Of a stretch of DNA of 6,422 nucleotides, positions 1 through 5,855 are shown one piece after another. This stretch comes from Clostridiales bacterium. GTDB lineage: Bacteria > Bacillota > Clostridia > Oscillospirales > Oscillospiraceae. The DNA is taken from the NCBI GenBank assembly GCA_019418525.1, contig DYBS01000082.1:1-6422 (forward strand). The letters run 5' to 3'. Numbering within the stretch: position 1 is the stretch's first letter; every line of letters begins with the position of its first letter. The notes beneath the pieces were generated by a model. That model made no database searches. It had not been told where the DNA came from and saw nothing but the letters and a program-made list of their open reading frames with translations. A program made the translations under genes and the position numbers.

Positions 1-510
1 GCGCTGGCGGAGGACTTGAGTCGGGCGGCTGCGGAGGCTGCCGCTTTCCTGGACCGGCCCGACAGCCCCCTGCGGAAGGTGCTGGAGCGTGGGACGCCCT
101 GGACCGAGCTGCCCTTCTGCCTCCACGTGCCCGACCAGAGCGACCCGCTCTATGAGCACATCACCGCCCATTTGAAAGCGGGGAGTGCCCCGGCCGAGAC
201 GCTGGACGTGCAGGGAGTCATCGATCTGGCGGTCCAGACGCCGGAGGGCTGGCTGGTGGTGGACTACAAGACCGACCGCCTCCGCCCCGGCGAGAGCGAA
301 GATGCCTACCGGCAGCGGCTGCGGGCGGAGTACGCCCCTCAGATCCGGGCCTATACCCTGGTTCTGGAGCGGCTGGGCATGGGCGCGGCAGGGGAGGCCT
401 GGCTGTGCTCCGTCCCGCTGGGCGGCGTGCTGATCCCGCTGTTTTCTGGGGATGATTCCCCACAGACCCAAGGAGACGAACAGAAAAAGGAAAAGGAGAG
501 AGCATGTAAG
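1..510 (+). CDS. addA: C-terminal nuclease domain of an AddA/RecB-family helicase-nuclease (5' partial)
   Basis: The frame is open from base 1, so the gene begins outside the window. What is visible is a RecB-family PD-(D/E)XK nuclease domain: a TELPF strand near 109-123, QGVID at 211-225 (Asp at 223), DYKTD at 262-276 (Asp at 262, Lys at 268) and a QIRAY motif at 340-354. A final hydrophobic strand, WLCSVPLGGVLIPL, follows. This order (GxxD, DxK, QxxxY) is that of the C-terminal domain of AddA, the helicase-nuclease that processes DNA double-strand ends with AddB in Firmicutes and can degrade foreign linear DNA. The domain appears complete by about base 441. It is followed by a polar, Lys/Glu-rich tail (about 442-510) and no stop codon: the same frame continues into the McrB gene and ends only at 2073. 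The boundary given here is therefore the McrB start, not an observed stop. The protein is either truly fused to McrB or has lost its stop. Another UvrD/RecB-like helicase is an alternative identity, since the helicase part is not visible. TTG at 16 lies inside the gene and is not a credible start. Confidence 0.62.
493..498 (+). promoter_or_regulatory. Ribosome binding site upstream of mcrB
   Basis: AAGGAG lies 12 bases before ATG 511 and only 5 bases before another ATG at 504, which is followed at once by TAA. Its presence inside the reading frame argues that McrB is translated separately from ATG 511, even though the upstream frame is open. The 12-base spacing is on the long side, so initiation may be weak, or partly diverted to the ATG-TAA pair. 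Confidence 0.5.
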
Positions 511-2073
511 ATGGGACTTGATGTTTGGACACTGACGGACCCTCCTCAGATAGAGAGCTGGACCACAGCTCGCCCAATAGCGCTGGAAATCTGGAAGAAT
601 GGCGTGCTGGACAAACGCATGGAGGCCGGCAACTGCAAGGTCAACTCCGCAGCTACCTATCTCCGCACCATTCAAATGCTGCAAAACTATTTGCAGGGAG
701 AGGCGGACTGGGCTGATTGGCTGCCTCATTACCTACTGAATCAGGGCATTAGCTACGCAGTAAAGATGGAAGAGGATATGAAGGATGCAAACCGCTATCG
801 AAAATGGAATGAACCACCATATTCTCATTTCCAACAGCTCTATGTTCATACCAATCTAAATACAAACGAACATATTAGACGAGTGCGGAACTTGGCTCAG
901 GCGCTGAAAGAAAAGCGGCCCGACCTGGAGCTGAAGCTCTATACCGAGACGATTTCCGGAGCGAATGTGGGGCAGAAGACTCCTTCCTCCGGGGCGGGGC
1001 AGAGCGCCGACGGCAACGAGGAGGGGGACGGATCGTCCGGGACCGAGAGCTGTGAGCTGGAGCTGAACACCATCCTCTACGGCCCGCCGGGCACCGGCAA
1101 GACCTACCATACCCGCTATTACGCCGTGGCTATCGCCCGGGATGAACCGCTGGAGAAGGTGCTGAAGGAGCCCTATGAGGCGATCTGCAACGAGTATCAG
1201 GCGCTGGAGGAGCAGGGCCGGGTGCACATGGTGACCTTCCACCAGTCCTACGGGTACGAGGAGTTCGTGCAGGGCATCCGTCCGGTGATGGAGGGAGAGC
1301 AGGGCGACGGCGGGGAACTGCGCTATAAGGTCTGCAACGGCAGCTTTGTGGCGTTCTGCAATCAGGCTCGGGAGCACCAGGAGCAGAACTACATCTTCAT
1401 CATCGACGAGATCAACCGGGGCAATATCTCCCGGATCTTCGGCGAGCTCATCACCCTCATTGAGAAGTCCAAGCGGGAGAATGGCTCCGAGCCTCTGAGT
1501 GTCCATCTGCCCTATAACGGCGCATCCTTCAGCGTGCCGGCAAATGTGTACCTCCTGGGCACCATGAATACGGCGGACCGCTCTTTGGCACTGCTGGACA
1601 CAGCGCTGCGCCGCCGCTTTGCCTTCCGGTTCATGGCTCCGGACCCCACCTGCCTGCATAGAATAGAGGTGCAGGATGCCAAGGGGGAGAAGCTGAAGCT
1701 GGAGGAATTGCTCCAAGCGCTAAACAGGCGGCTGGAGCTGGCCCTGGACCGGGAACACACCCTGGGACACGCCTATTTCCTCGACGTGGATACCATGGAC
1801 AAGCTGGCCGATGTGATGGAGCAGAAGGTGATCCCCCTGCTGCAGGAATTCTTCTATGAGGAGGACCAGATGCTGGCGTGGGTCCTGGGCAAGGAGATCA
1901 TCCAGACCAAGCCGGCAGACTCCGATCTGGTGCAGAGCATGCCGGGCCGCCGGAGCGGCCAGACGGTCCAGTTCTATACCGTGAACAAGGACGCCCTGCG
2001 AATGGTGAGCACCTACCAGCCGATTCTGAGTAAGAAGCCCCAGACCGACACGGAGAGCGGCAAACATGAATAG
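511..2073 (+). CDS. mcrB: McrB-type AAA+ GTPase of a type IV McrBC restriction system
   Basis: From ATG 511 the product is 520 residues. In McrBC systems McrB recognises modified DNA through its N-terminal domain, forms an AAA+ ring, hydrolyses GTP and drives the McrC nuclease. The AAA+ core is clear: Walker A GPPGTGKT at residues 191-198, Walker B IFIIDEINRG with Asp299-Glu300, and the family signature MNTADRS at 352-358 (the McrB guanine-specificity region). It continues with ALRRRFAF just after it, LGHAYF around 418-423 and a C-terminal helical lid (KVIPLLQEFFYEEDQ). Residues 1-149 are the presumed DNA-reading domain and match no recognition fold I can name. Residues 150-181 are a Gly/Ser/acidic linker. 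The N-terminal part is encoded by AT-richer DNA (about 42% GC at 721-900) than the rest, suggesting domain exchange. The gene overlaps mcrC by 8 bases, so the two are probably translationally coupled. The frame is also open upstream into the AddA-like nuclease domain, so a fusion protein cannot be excluded. Family assignment of the core is firm; the start is fairly likely. Confidence 0.9.
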   Translation: MGLDVWTLTDPPQIESWTTARPIALEIWKNGVLDKRMEAGNCKVNSAATYLRTIQMLQNYLQGEADWADWLPHYLLNQGISYAVKMEEDMKDANRYRKWNEPPYSHFQQLYVHTNLNTNEHIRRVRNLAQALKEKRPDLELKLYTETISGANVGQKTPSSGAGQSADGNEEGDGSSGTESCELELNTILYGPPGTGKTYHTRYYAVAIARDEPLEKVLKEPYEAICNEYQALEEQGRVHMVTFHQSYGYEEFVQGIRPVMEGEQGDGGELRYKVCNGSFVAFCNQAREHQEQNYIFIIDEINRGNISRIFGELITLIEKSKRENGSEPLSVHLPYNGASFSVPANVYLLGTMNTADRSLALLDTALRRRFAFRFMAPDPTCLHRIEVQDAKGEKLKLEELLQALNRRLELALDREHTLGHAYFLDVDTMDKLADVMEQKVIPLLQEFFYEEDQMLAWVLGKEIIQTKPADSDLVQSMPGRRSGQTVQFYTVNKDALRMVSTYQPILSKKPQTDTESGKHE

Positions 2074-3361
2074 GACCCTCTGCATGGCGGAATATGGGCA
2101 CCTCCGCGTACAGGATCTGTACCCGGAGGAATTTGAGGCCATCCAGGCGTACATCAAGAGTTGTGAGGTGCAGAAGACTCCCTGCAGCCTGAAGATGGAC
2201 TACCACGAGGGGGATCTCTGCGTCACTGCCTCCAACTATGTGGGGCTCATCTCGTTCCCCGGGGATTTCAAGCTGGAGATCCTCCCCAAGCTGCACCTGA
2301 GCTGGGAAGCGGAGAACGAGGAAGCACGATGGGATCAGACCCGGCAATTCTTCTTCCATATGCTGACCCGCTGCGGGGTCATCCCCTCGCGGCCCTCCAC
2401 CCACACAGGGCTGGACCACCGGGAGCAGGACATGCTGGAGTGCTTCTATGATGCCTTTGTGGCGCAGGCCCGCCGCCTGGTGCGGCAGGGCCTGGCCTCG
2501 GGCTACCACCCCCACACGGAAAACCAGCCCTTTTTAAAAGGGCGCCTGGAGATAAACGGCCATCTGCGGCACAATCTGGCCCACCGGGAGCGGTTCTATG
2601 TGACCTATGAGGTGTTCGACCAGGACCGTCCGGAGAATCGGCTTCTCAAAACTGCCCTGGCTCAGGTGGGGCGGCGCACCGGCTCTCTGGAGCTGAAGCG
2701 GCAGATCCGGGGCCTGCTGGACGACATGGACGCCATCCCCTTCTCCGACCACCCGAATCTGGATTTCCAGCGCTGTACGGGGGAGCGCTCGGTGCGGCGC
2801 TACGACTGCGCCCTGGGCTGGTGCCGCCTCTTCCTCCAGCACGAGAGCTTTACCACCTACTCGGGGGACAATGGGACCCAGGCAGTGCTCTTCCCCATGG
2901 AGCGAGTCTTTCAGGACTATGTGGCGGGGGAGCTGGAGCGATGCCTGCCGGAGTGGAGCATTTCCACCCAGGAGCACCGACACCATCTCTTTTATCAGGA
3001 CGGGCGTGGGAAATTCGGCTTAACTCCGGACATCGTGGTCCGGCACCGGCAGAGCGGCCGTGTGGTGGTCATGGACACCAAGTGGAAGAAGTTGGATCAG
3101 AGTAAGCGCGGAAACGGCATCGTCCAGGCCGACCTCTACCAGATGTACGCCTATGGCAAGAAGTACCGGGCAGCCCAAGTGGTGCTGCTCTATCCGTATC
3201 CCGGTGAGAAAAATGCCTGGGAGCTGGACGGCCTGCGCCTCCACAGCGGAGAAGAGAACGCTCCGGTGGAGGTGCTTCTCCGGCTGGTGCGGCTGGACCG
3301 CATAGAGGAGGAGCTGATCCCCAACCTGAAAACGGTGCTGGCACAGGCCCTTTCGCAGTAA
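2066..3361 (+). CDS. mcrC: McrC, nuclease subunit of the McrBC restriction system
   Basis: This 431-residue protein is the partner of McrB and should supply DNA cleavage. The N-terminal half (about 1-140) is the McrB-contacting region expected in the family. It is followed by typical McrC stretches: FLKGRLEI near 156-163, RFYVTYEVFDQDRPENRLL near 176-194 and FPMERVFQDYVA at 276-287. The C-terminal PD-(D/E)XK nuclease core is intact: PDIVV with Asp322, MDTKW with Asp337 and Lys339, then Gln354 and the helix ADLYQMYAY. All catalytic residues expected for an active enzyme are present. Start ATG 2066 lies inside the last codons of mcrB. GGAG at 2052-2055 is 10 bases upstream, which supports this start and coupled translation. 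It is longer than E. coli McrC, but length varies widely in this family. It ends in TAA, 11 bases before a strong hairpin. No truncation or frameshift is seen. Confidence 0.92.
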   Translation: MNRTLCMAEYGHLRVQDLYPEEFEAIQAYIKSCEVQKTPCSLKMDYHEGDLCVTASNYVGLISFPGDFKLEILPKLHLSWEAENEEARWDQTRQFFFHMLTRCGVIPSRPSTHTGLDHREQDMLECFYDAFVAQARRLVRQGLASGYHPHTENQPFLKGRLEINGHLRHNLAHRERFYVTYEVFDQDRPENRLLKTALAQVGRRTGSLELKRQIRGLLDDMDAIPFSDHPNLDFQRCTGERSVRRYDCALGWCRLFLQHESFTTYSGDNGTQAVLFPMERVFQDYVAGELERCLPEWSISTQEHRHHLFYQDGRGKFGLTPDIVVRHRQSGRVVVMDTKWKKLDQSKRGNGIVQADLYQMYAYGKKYRAAQVVLLYPYPGEKNAWELDGLRLHSGEENAPVEVLLRLVRLDRIEEELIPNLKTVLAQALSQ

Positions 3362-3372
3362 GACAAGCAAAC

Positions 3373-3402
3373 AGCCCGGGCAGACAAATGTCTGCCCGGG
3401 CT
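3373..3402. terminator. Probable bidirectional intrinsic terminator
   Basis: AGCCCGGGCAGACA (3373-3386) pairs perfectly with TGTCTGCCCGGGCT (3389-3402), giving a 14-bp GC-rich stem with an AA centre. It sits between the mcrC stop (3361) and the response-regulator stop (3406-3408), which converge on it. Read on the - strand it is followed by GTTTGCTTGTCT, a T-rich tail. On the + strand the following tail (CGTTCAGTTCT) is weaker. It therefore looks best as the end of the two-component operon and probably also serves mcrBC. Confidence 0.82.
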
Positions 3403-3405
3403 CGT

Positions 3406-4074
3406 TCAGTTCTGGGGCCGGTAGAGACGGCAGGGCCGCCCGCCGGTGTCGTAATTCACCGTACTGGATGCCTCGCCCCGCTCCACCAGATAGTTGACAT
3501 AGCGGCGCACCGTCACCACTGAGAGGCCGGTCTGGCGGGAGACGGCCTCGCTGGTGAGGCCCTCCTTCGGGGCAGAGGCGAGGCACTGCCGGATGCGCTC
3601 CAGCGTGCTCTCCTGCATACCCTTGGGAGCACCGGTCCCGGCGCCCCCGTTGTGGGCGAAGAGCCGGTCCAGCGCACCCTGGGTGACTGCCTCTCCGGCC
3701 ATGGCGTCCCGGTGGCGGCAGAAGGTGTCCAGCGCCTGTTGGAAGCGCTCGTAGGTGAAAGGCTTGACCAGATAATCCACCACACCCATCTTCAGAAGCT
3801 GATCCACAGTGGCCGAGTTGTTGGCGGCGGTGACCATGATGGCATCCACCGGGATATCCCGCTGCCGCAGGGCGTGGAGCAGCTCCAAGCCGGTGAAGAG
3901 GGGCATGTACACATCCAGCACTACCAGATCGGCGGGGTTCTGCGCCAGCCAGTCCAGAGCGGCGCGGCCGTCCTGGAAGGTTTGTACTACCCGGAAGCGG
4001 GGATCTTTTTCGGTAAAGGTCCGGTCCAGCAGAGAGACCATAGGGTCATCCTCCACGATGACAACACGATACAA
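3406..4074 (-). CDS. CitB/DcuR-type response regulator
   Basis: This 222-residue cytoplasmic DNA-binding response regulator partners the kinase encoded just upstream. The receiver domain (about 1-118) has the full phosphorylation site: acidic Glu8/Asp9/Asp10, phospho-acceptor Asp54 in VVLDVYMP, Thr82 in MVTAA and Lys104 in LVKPF. After a linker comes a helix-turn-helix of the DcuR/CitB type (about 172-198, with LTSEAVSRQTGLSVVTVRRY) and the wing-like tail YDTGGRPCRLYR, also characteristic of this family. Relatives control uptake and metabolism of di- or tricarboxylates, but the target here is unknown. The start is TTG: AAGGAG at 4084-4089 is 9 bases upstream, and an in-frame TGA (the kinase stop) lies three codons before it, so no longer start is possible. 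Only 6 bases separate it from the kinase stop, so the two are cotranscribed and probably coupled. The protein looks intact. Confidence 0.93.
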   Translation of the reverse strand: MYRVVIVEDDPMVSLLDRTFTEKDPRFRVVQTFQDGRAALDWLAQNPADLVVLDVYMPLFTGLELLHALRQRDIPVDAIMVTAANNSATVDQLLKMGVVDYLVKPFTYERFQQALDTFCRHRDAMAGEAVTQGALDRLFAHNGGAGTGAPKGMQESTLERIRQCLASAPKEGLTSEAVSRQTGLSVVTVRRYVNYLVERGEASSTVNYDTGGRPCRLYRPQN

Positions 4075-4080
4075 CCAAAA

Positions 4081-5697
4081 TCACTCCTTGACTGTGGGAG
4101 TTTCCTCCCGGCAAAAGCTGAGAAAGAACGAGGTGCCCACGCCGCTCTCGGACTCGATGCGGATCTCCCCGTGATAGGCGTCCACTACCTCCTGCACCAG
4201 GGCGAGGCCGGTGCCCCGGCCCTTGCCCTTGGTGGACACGCCCCGCTGGAACAGAGTGCGCCGCAGGGCGGCAGAGATGCCGGGGCCGGTGTCCTCCACG
4301 CATAGAAGGAGGCTCTCGTCACTCTCCCGGATGCTCACCGATACCTCCTTGGTGGCGCTGCGGGACTGATTGAGCACCTCGATGGCATTTTCGATGAGGT
4401 TGCCCAGGATGGTGACATAGGCGTCGGGGGGGAGCCAGGGGCTCTCCTCGCTCAGAGTGCTCTCCCGGTCCAGGGTGAGGCGGATGCCCAGCTCGCTGGC
4501 CCTGCTGGTCTTGCCCACCAGCAGGGCGGCCACTGAGGGCTGGTGGATCTGGTTCATGATGCGGCTCACTGCCTCCCGCTGGGTCTGGGTGGTGTCCATA
4601 ATGTACTGCTGGGCCTTCTCCGGCTCCCCGATCTGCAAAAGGCCCAGAATCACGTGGAGCTTGTTCATGAATTCGTGGGTGTAGGCCCGCATGGCGTCCA
4701 CCATGTGGCGCACGCCGGTGAGGTCGTCGGCCATACGAGTGAGTTCCGTGCGGTTGCGGAAGATGCTCACCGCCCCGGCCAGCCTACCGTCCTCGTAGAG
4801 GGGCAGGCGGTCGGCCAGCACCCGGATGTTTTTCAGGGAATTCATGCTCACGTTATACTCCGGCTGACCGGTGGAGAGGATGCGGTCCAGCGTGGAGCTG
4901 GGGTATACCGCGTGAAGGGGACGGCCCCGCACGGCCTTCCGGTCCAAAGAGAGCATCTGGGCGGCCGAAGCGTTGAGAAAGATCACATTCTGGGCTCCGT
5001 CGATGGCGAGGATGCCCTCTTCCAGCGCGTCCAGGATGTCCTCACGCTGGTGGAACTGATGGGCGAAGGCATCGGGCTCGTAGCCCAGCAGGGAGTGTTT
5101 GATGCGTTTGGACAGGCGCAGGGCCAGTAGGGAGCCAAGCACCGCCGCCACCACGCCCACCACGATGAGGCGCAGGGCGGTCTGAAGGCCCACCAGGGCC
5201 ATGCTGCGGAAGTAGACCCCCACAATGATGAAGCCGATCACCGCCCCGTCCGTATCCCGCACCGGGGCATAGGCCGAGTGGTCGGAGCCCATGGGGCCGG
5301 TCTCGTTGGAGGTGTAGGGGGCGGCACCCTCCAGCGCGGCCTCCTGAGCGACACCGGTGTAGACCTCACCGATGAGGGAGTGGTCGGGCACATAGAGCAG
5401 GTTGTTGTCGGTGTCGCCCACCAGGATCAGGTCGATATCCGAGGTGTGCCGGGTAGTCTCGTCCAGATAGGCAGACAGCTCCGCCTGGGAGACCTCGCCC
5501 CGCAGGGCCTGCTGGATCAGGGGGACCTGGGAGAGGATGGAGGCAGAGTTGAGCAGATTATTGTCCAGCGCGGCCTGCTCGCTGTTCAGGGTGAGGTAGA
5601 GGGTCCCCACCAGGGAGAGGGTGATGGACACGATGACGATCACCAGGCTCAGACGCATGAGCTGGGCGCGGATGGACGCGCTGGCATGAGTGTGCAT
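4081..5697 (-). CDS. CitA/DcuS-type membrane sensor histidine kinase
   Basis: This 538-residue protein senses an extracellular signal and phosphorylates the regulator encoded 6 bases downstream. Membrane segments lie at about 16-38 and 168-195, enclosing an extracytoplasmic sensor domain (about 39-165) of the size and layout of the single-Cache domains of CitA/DcuS. A cytoplasmic PAS domain follows (about 217-320, beginning DILDALEEGILAIDG). Then comes the phospho-acceptor helix with His341 in THEFMNKLHVILGLL, the pattern of this kinase group. The ATPase domain is complete: N box GNLIENAIE (Asn433, Asn437), DTGPGI at 469-474 and GKGRGTGLAL at 491-500. The start at ATG 5697 is chosen because GGAGG lies 8 bases upstream. 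The longer alternative (TTG 5748) would begin on the -35 box of the promoter itself and could not be transcribed from it. The CitA/DcuS family usually binds citrate or C4-dicarboxylates, but I cannot read the ligand from this sequence. It is transcribed divergently from atpB. Confidence 0.94.
   Translation of the reverse strand: MHTHASASIRAQLMRLSLVIVIVSITLSLVGTLYLTLNSEQAALDNNLLNSASILSQVPLIQQALRGEVSQAELSAYLDETTRHTSDIDLILVGDTDNNLLYVPDHSLIGEVYTGVAQEAALEGAAPYTSNETGPMGSDHSAYAPVRDTDGAVIGFIIVGVYFRSMALVGLQTALRLIVVGVVAAVLGSLLALRLSKRIKHSLLGYEPDAFAHQFHQREDILDALEEGILAIDGAQNVIFLNASAAQMLSLDRKAVRGRPLHAVYPSSTLDRILSTGQPEYNVSMNSLKNIRVLADRLPLYEDGRLAGAVSIFRNRTELTRMADDLTGVRHMVDAMRAYTHEFMNKLHVILGLLQIGEPEKAQQYIMDTTQTQREAVSRIMNQIHQPSVAALLVGKTSRASELGIRLTLDRESTLSEESPWLPPDAYVTILGNLIENAIEVLNQSRSATKEVSVSIRESDESLLLCVEDTGPGISAALRRTLFQRGVSTKGKGRGTGLALVQEVVDAYHGEIRIESESGVGTSFFLSFCREETPTVKE
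4084..4089 (-). promoter_or_regulatory. Ribosome binding site deciding a TTG start for the response regulator
   Basis: AAGGAG on the - strand lies inside the last codons of the kinase gene, 9 bases before TTG 4074. No ATG or GTG start is available at that spacing, and an in-frame stop lies just upstream. The site therefore supports the unusual TTG start and translational coupling to the kinase. Confidence 0.7.
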
Positions 5698-5705
5698 GGA
5701 CGCCG

Positions 5706-5710
5706 CCTCC
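5706..5710 (-). promoter_or_regulatory. Ribosome binding site of the sensor kinase
   Basis: GGAGG on the - strand lies 8 bases before ATG 5697, a near-ideal Shine-Dalgarno site. It decides the start in favour of 5697 over the longer open frame, which extends 17 codons further upstream. Confidence 0.82.
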
Positions 5711-5719
5711 TTTTTTATC

Positions 5720-5748
5720 AGTATAGGGGAAATCGGCAGGCCTGTCAA
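5720..5748 (-). promoter_or_regulatory. Sigma-70-type promoter of the two-component operon
   Basis: On the - strand TTGACA (5748-5743) and TATACT (5725-5720) are separated by exactly 17 bases: a perfect -35 and a one-mismatch -10. Transcription should begin near 5713, giving a leader of about 15 bases that barely includes the GGAGG ribosome site. An 8-bp palindrome CAGGCCTG (5737-5744) overlaps the spacer and the edge of the -35 box and could be an operator, though it is short enough to occur by chance. Confidence 0.8.
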
Positions 5749-5769
5749 ACCAGGATAAAGAGGCGCCGG

Positions 5770-5797
5770 CTTTCGATAGTTTTTTTACTTTCGAAAG
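5770..5797. repeat. Two CTTTCGAWAG boxes, candidate operator
   Basis: CTTTCGATAG (5770-5779) and CTTTCGAAAG (5788-5797) lie 18 bp apart from start to start, separated by an A/T-only tract (5780-5787). The second box is a perfect palindrome and the first is nearly so. They sit about 22 bp upstream of the kinase -35 box and just upstream of the candidate atp promoter. That is a plausible place for a dimeric activator such as the response regulator of this operon. Binding is inferred and no cognate motif is known to me. The tract between them could also act as an A/T-rich UP-like element for the atp promoter. Confidence 0.45.
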
Positions 5798-5799
5798 GG

Positions 5800-5828
5800 T
5801 TACGCAAAGTCCGGCAAAGTAGTATGAT
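5800..5828 (+). promoter_or_regulatory. Weak candidate promoter of the atp operon
   Basis: TATGAT (5823-5828) is a good -10 match about 28 bases before the atpB start. The hexamer 17 bp upstream (TTACGC, 5800-5805) is a poor -35. An A/T-rich tract (about 5776-5791) lies 44-59 bases before the expected transcription start, where an UP element or activator would act. If real, this promoter probably needs help from that region. It is also possible that the main atp promoter lies elsewhere. Confidence 0.35.
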
Positions 5829-5843
5829 GAGGCTCGCGAAAAC

Positions 5844-5850
5844 GAGGTGA
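5844..5850 (+). promoter_or_regulatory. Ribosome binding site deciding the atpB start
   Basis: GAGGTGA matches the 16S anti-Shine-Dalgarno complement (AGGAGGTGA) over seven bases. It overlaps ATG 5850 and so cannot serve it, but stands 5 bases before the in-frame TTG 5856. This favours TTG as the real start; ATG 5850 and GTG 5847 are the alternatives in the same frame. Confidence 0.55.
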
Positions 5851-5855
5851 TGTAT

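Noticed and set aside
16..18. TTG at 16 as the start of a 685-residue protein
   Set aside because: The frame is open to base 1 and the residues before TTG continue the helical sequence of the AddA-like protein. The gene simply begins outside the window.
482..498. Programmed -1 frameshift in the A-rich stretch at the end of the AddA-like domain
   Set aside because: A -1 shift would reach the TAA at 507, but the tract has only five A residues before GG, not a full A AAA AAG heptamer. I see no clear stimulatory hairpin after it, so it is not reported as a feature.
856..1716. Long open frame of 286 codons on the - strand, antisense to mcrB
   Set aside because: The product is Leu/His/Val-rich with no domain. 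It lies wholly opposite the AAA+ core, whose motifs are unmistakable on the + strand, and high GC readily leaves antisense frames open.
1720..2986. Antisense open frames opposite the mcrB end and mcrC (1720-2157, 1898-2515, 2534-2986)
   Set aside because: All lie opposite well-supported McrB and McrC coding sequence, have low-complexity compositions and show no recognisable motif.
5761..5790. Intrinsic terminator suggested by GGCGCCGGC followed by a run of seven T
   Set aside because: The GC-rich part does not form a stem that ends next to the T run, and no + strand gene upstream would need termination there.
3652..5850. + strand open frames opposite the two-component genes (3652-4305, 4543-5130, 5278-5850)
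   Set aside because: They mirror the codons of the kinase and regulator, have His/Gly/Val-rich compositions and cross the boundaries of real genes.
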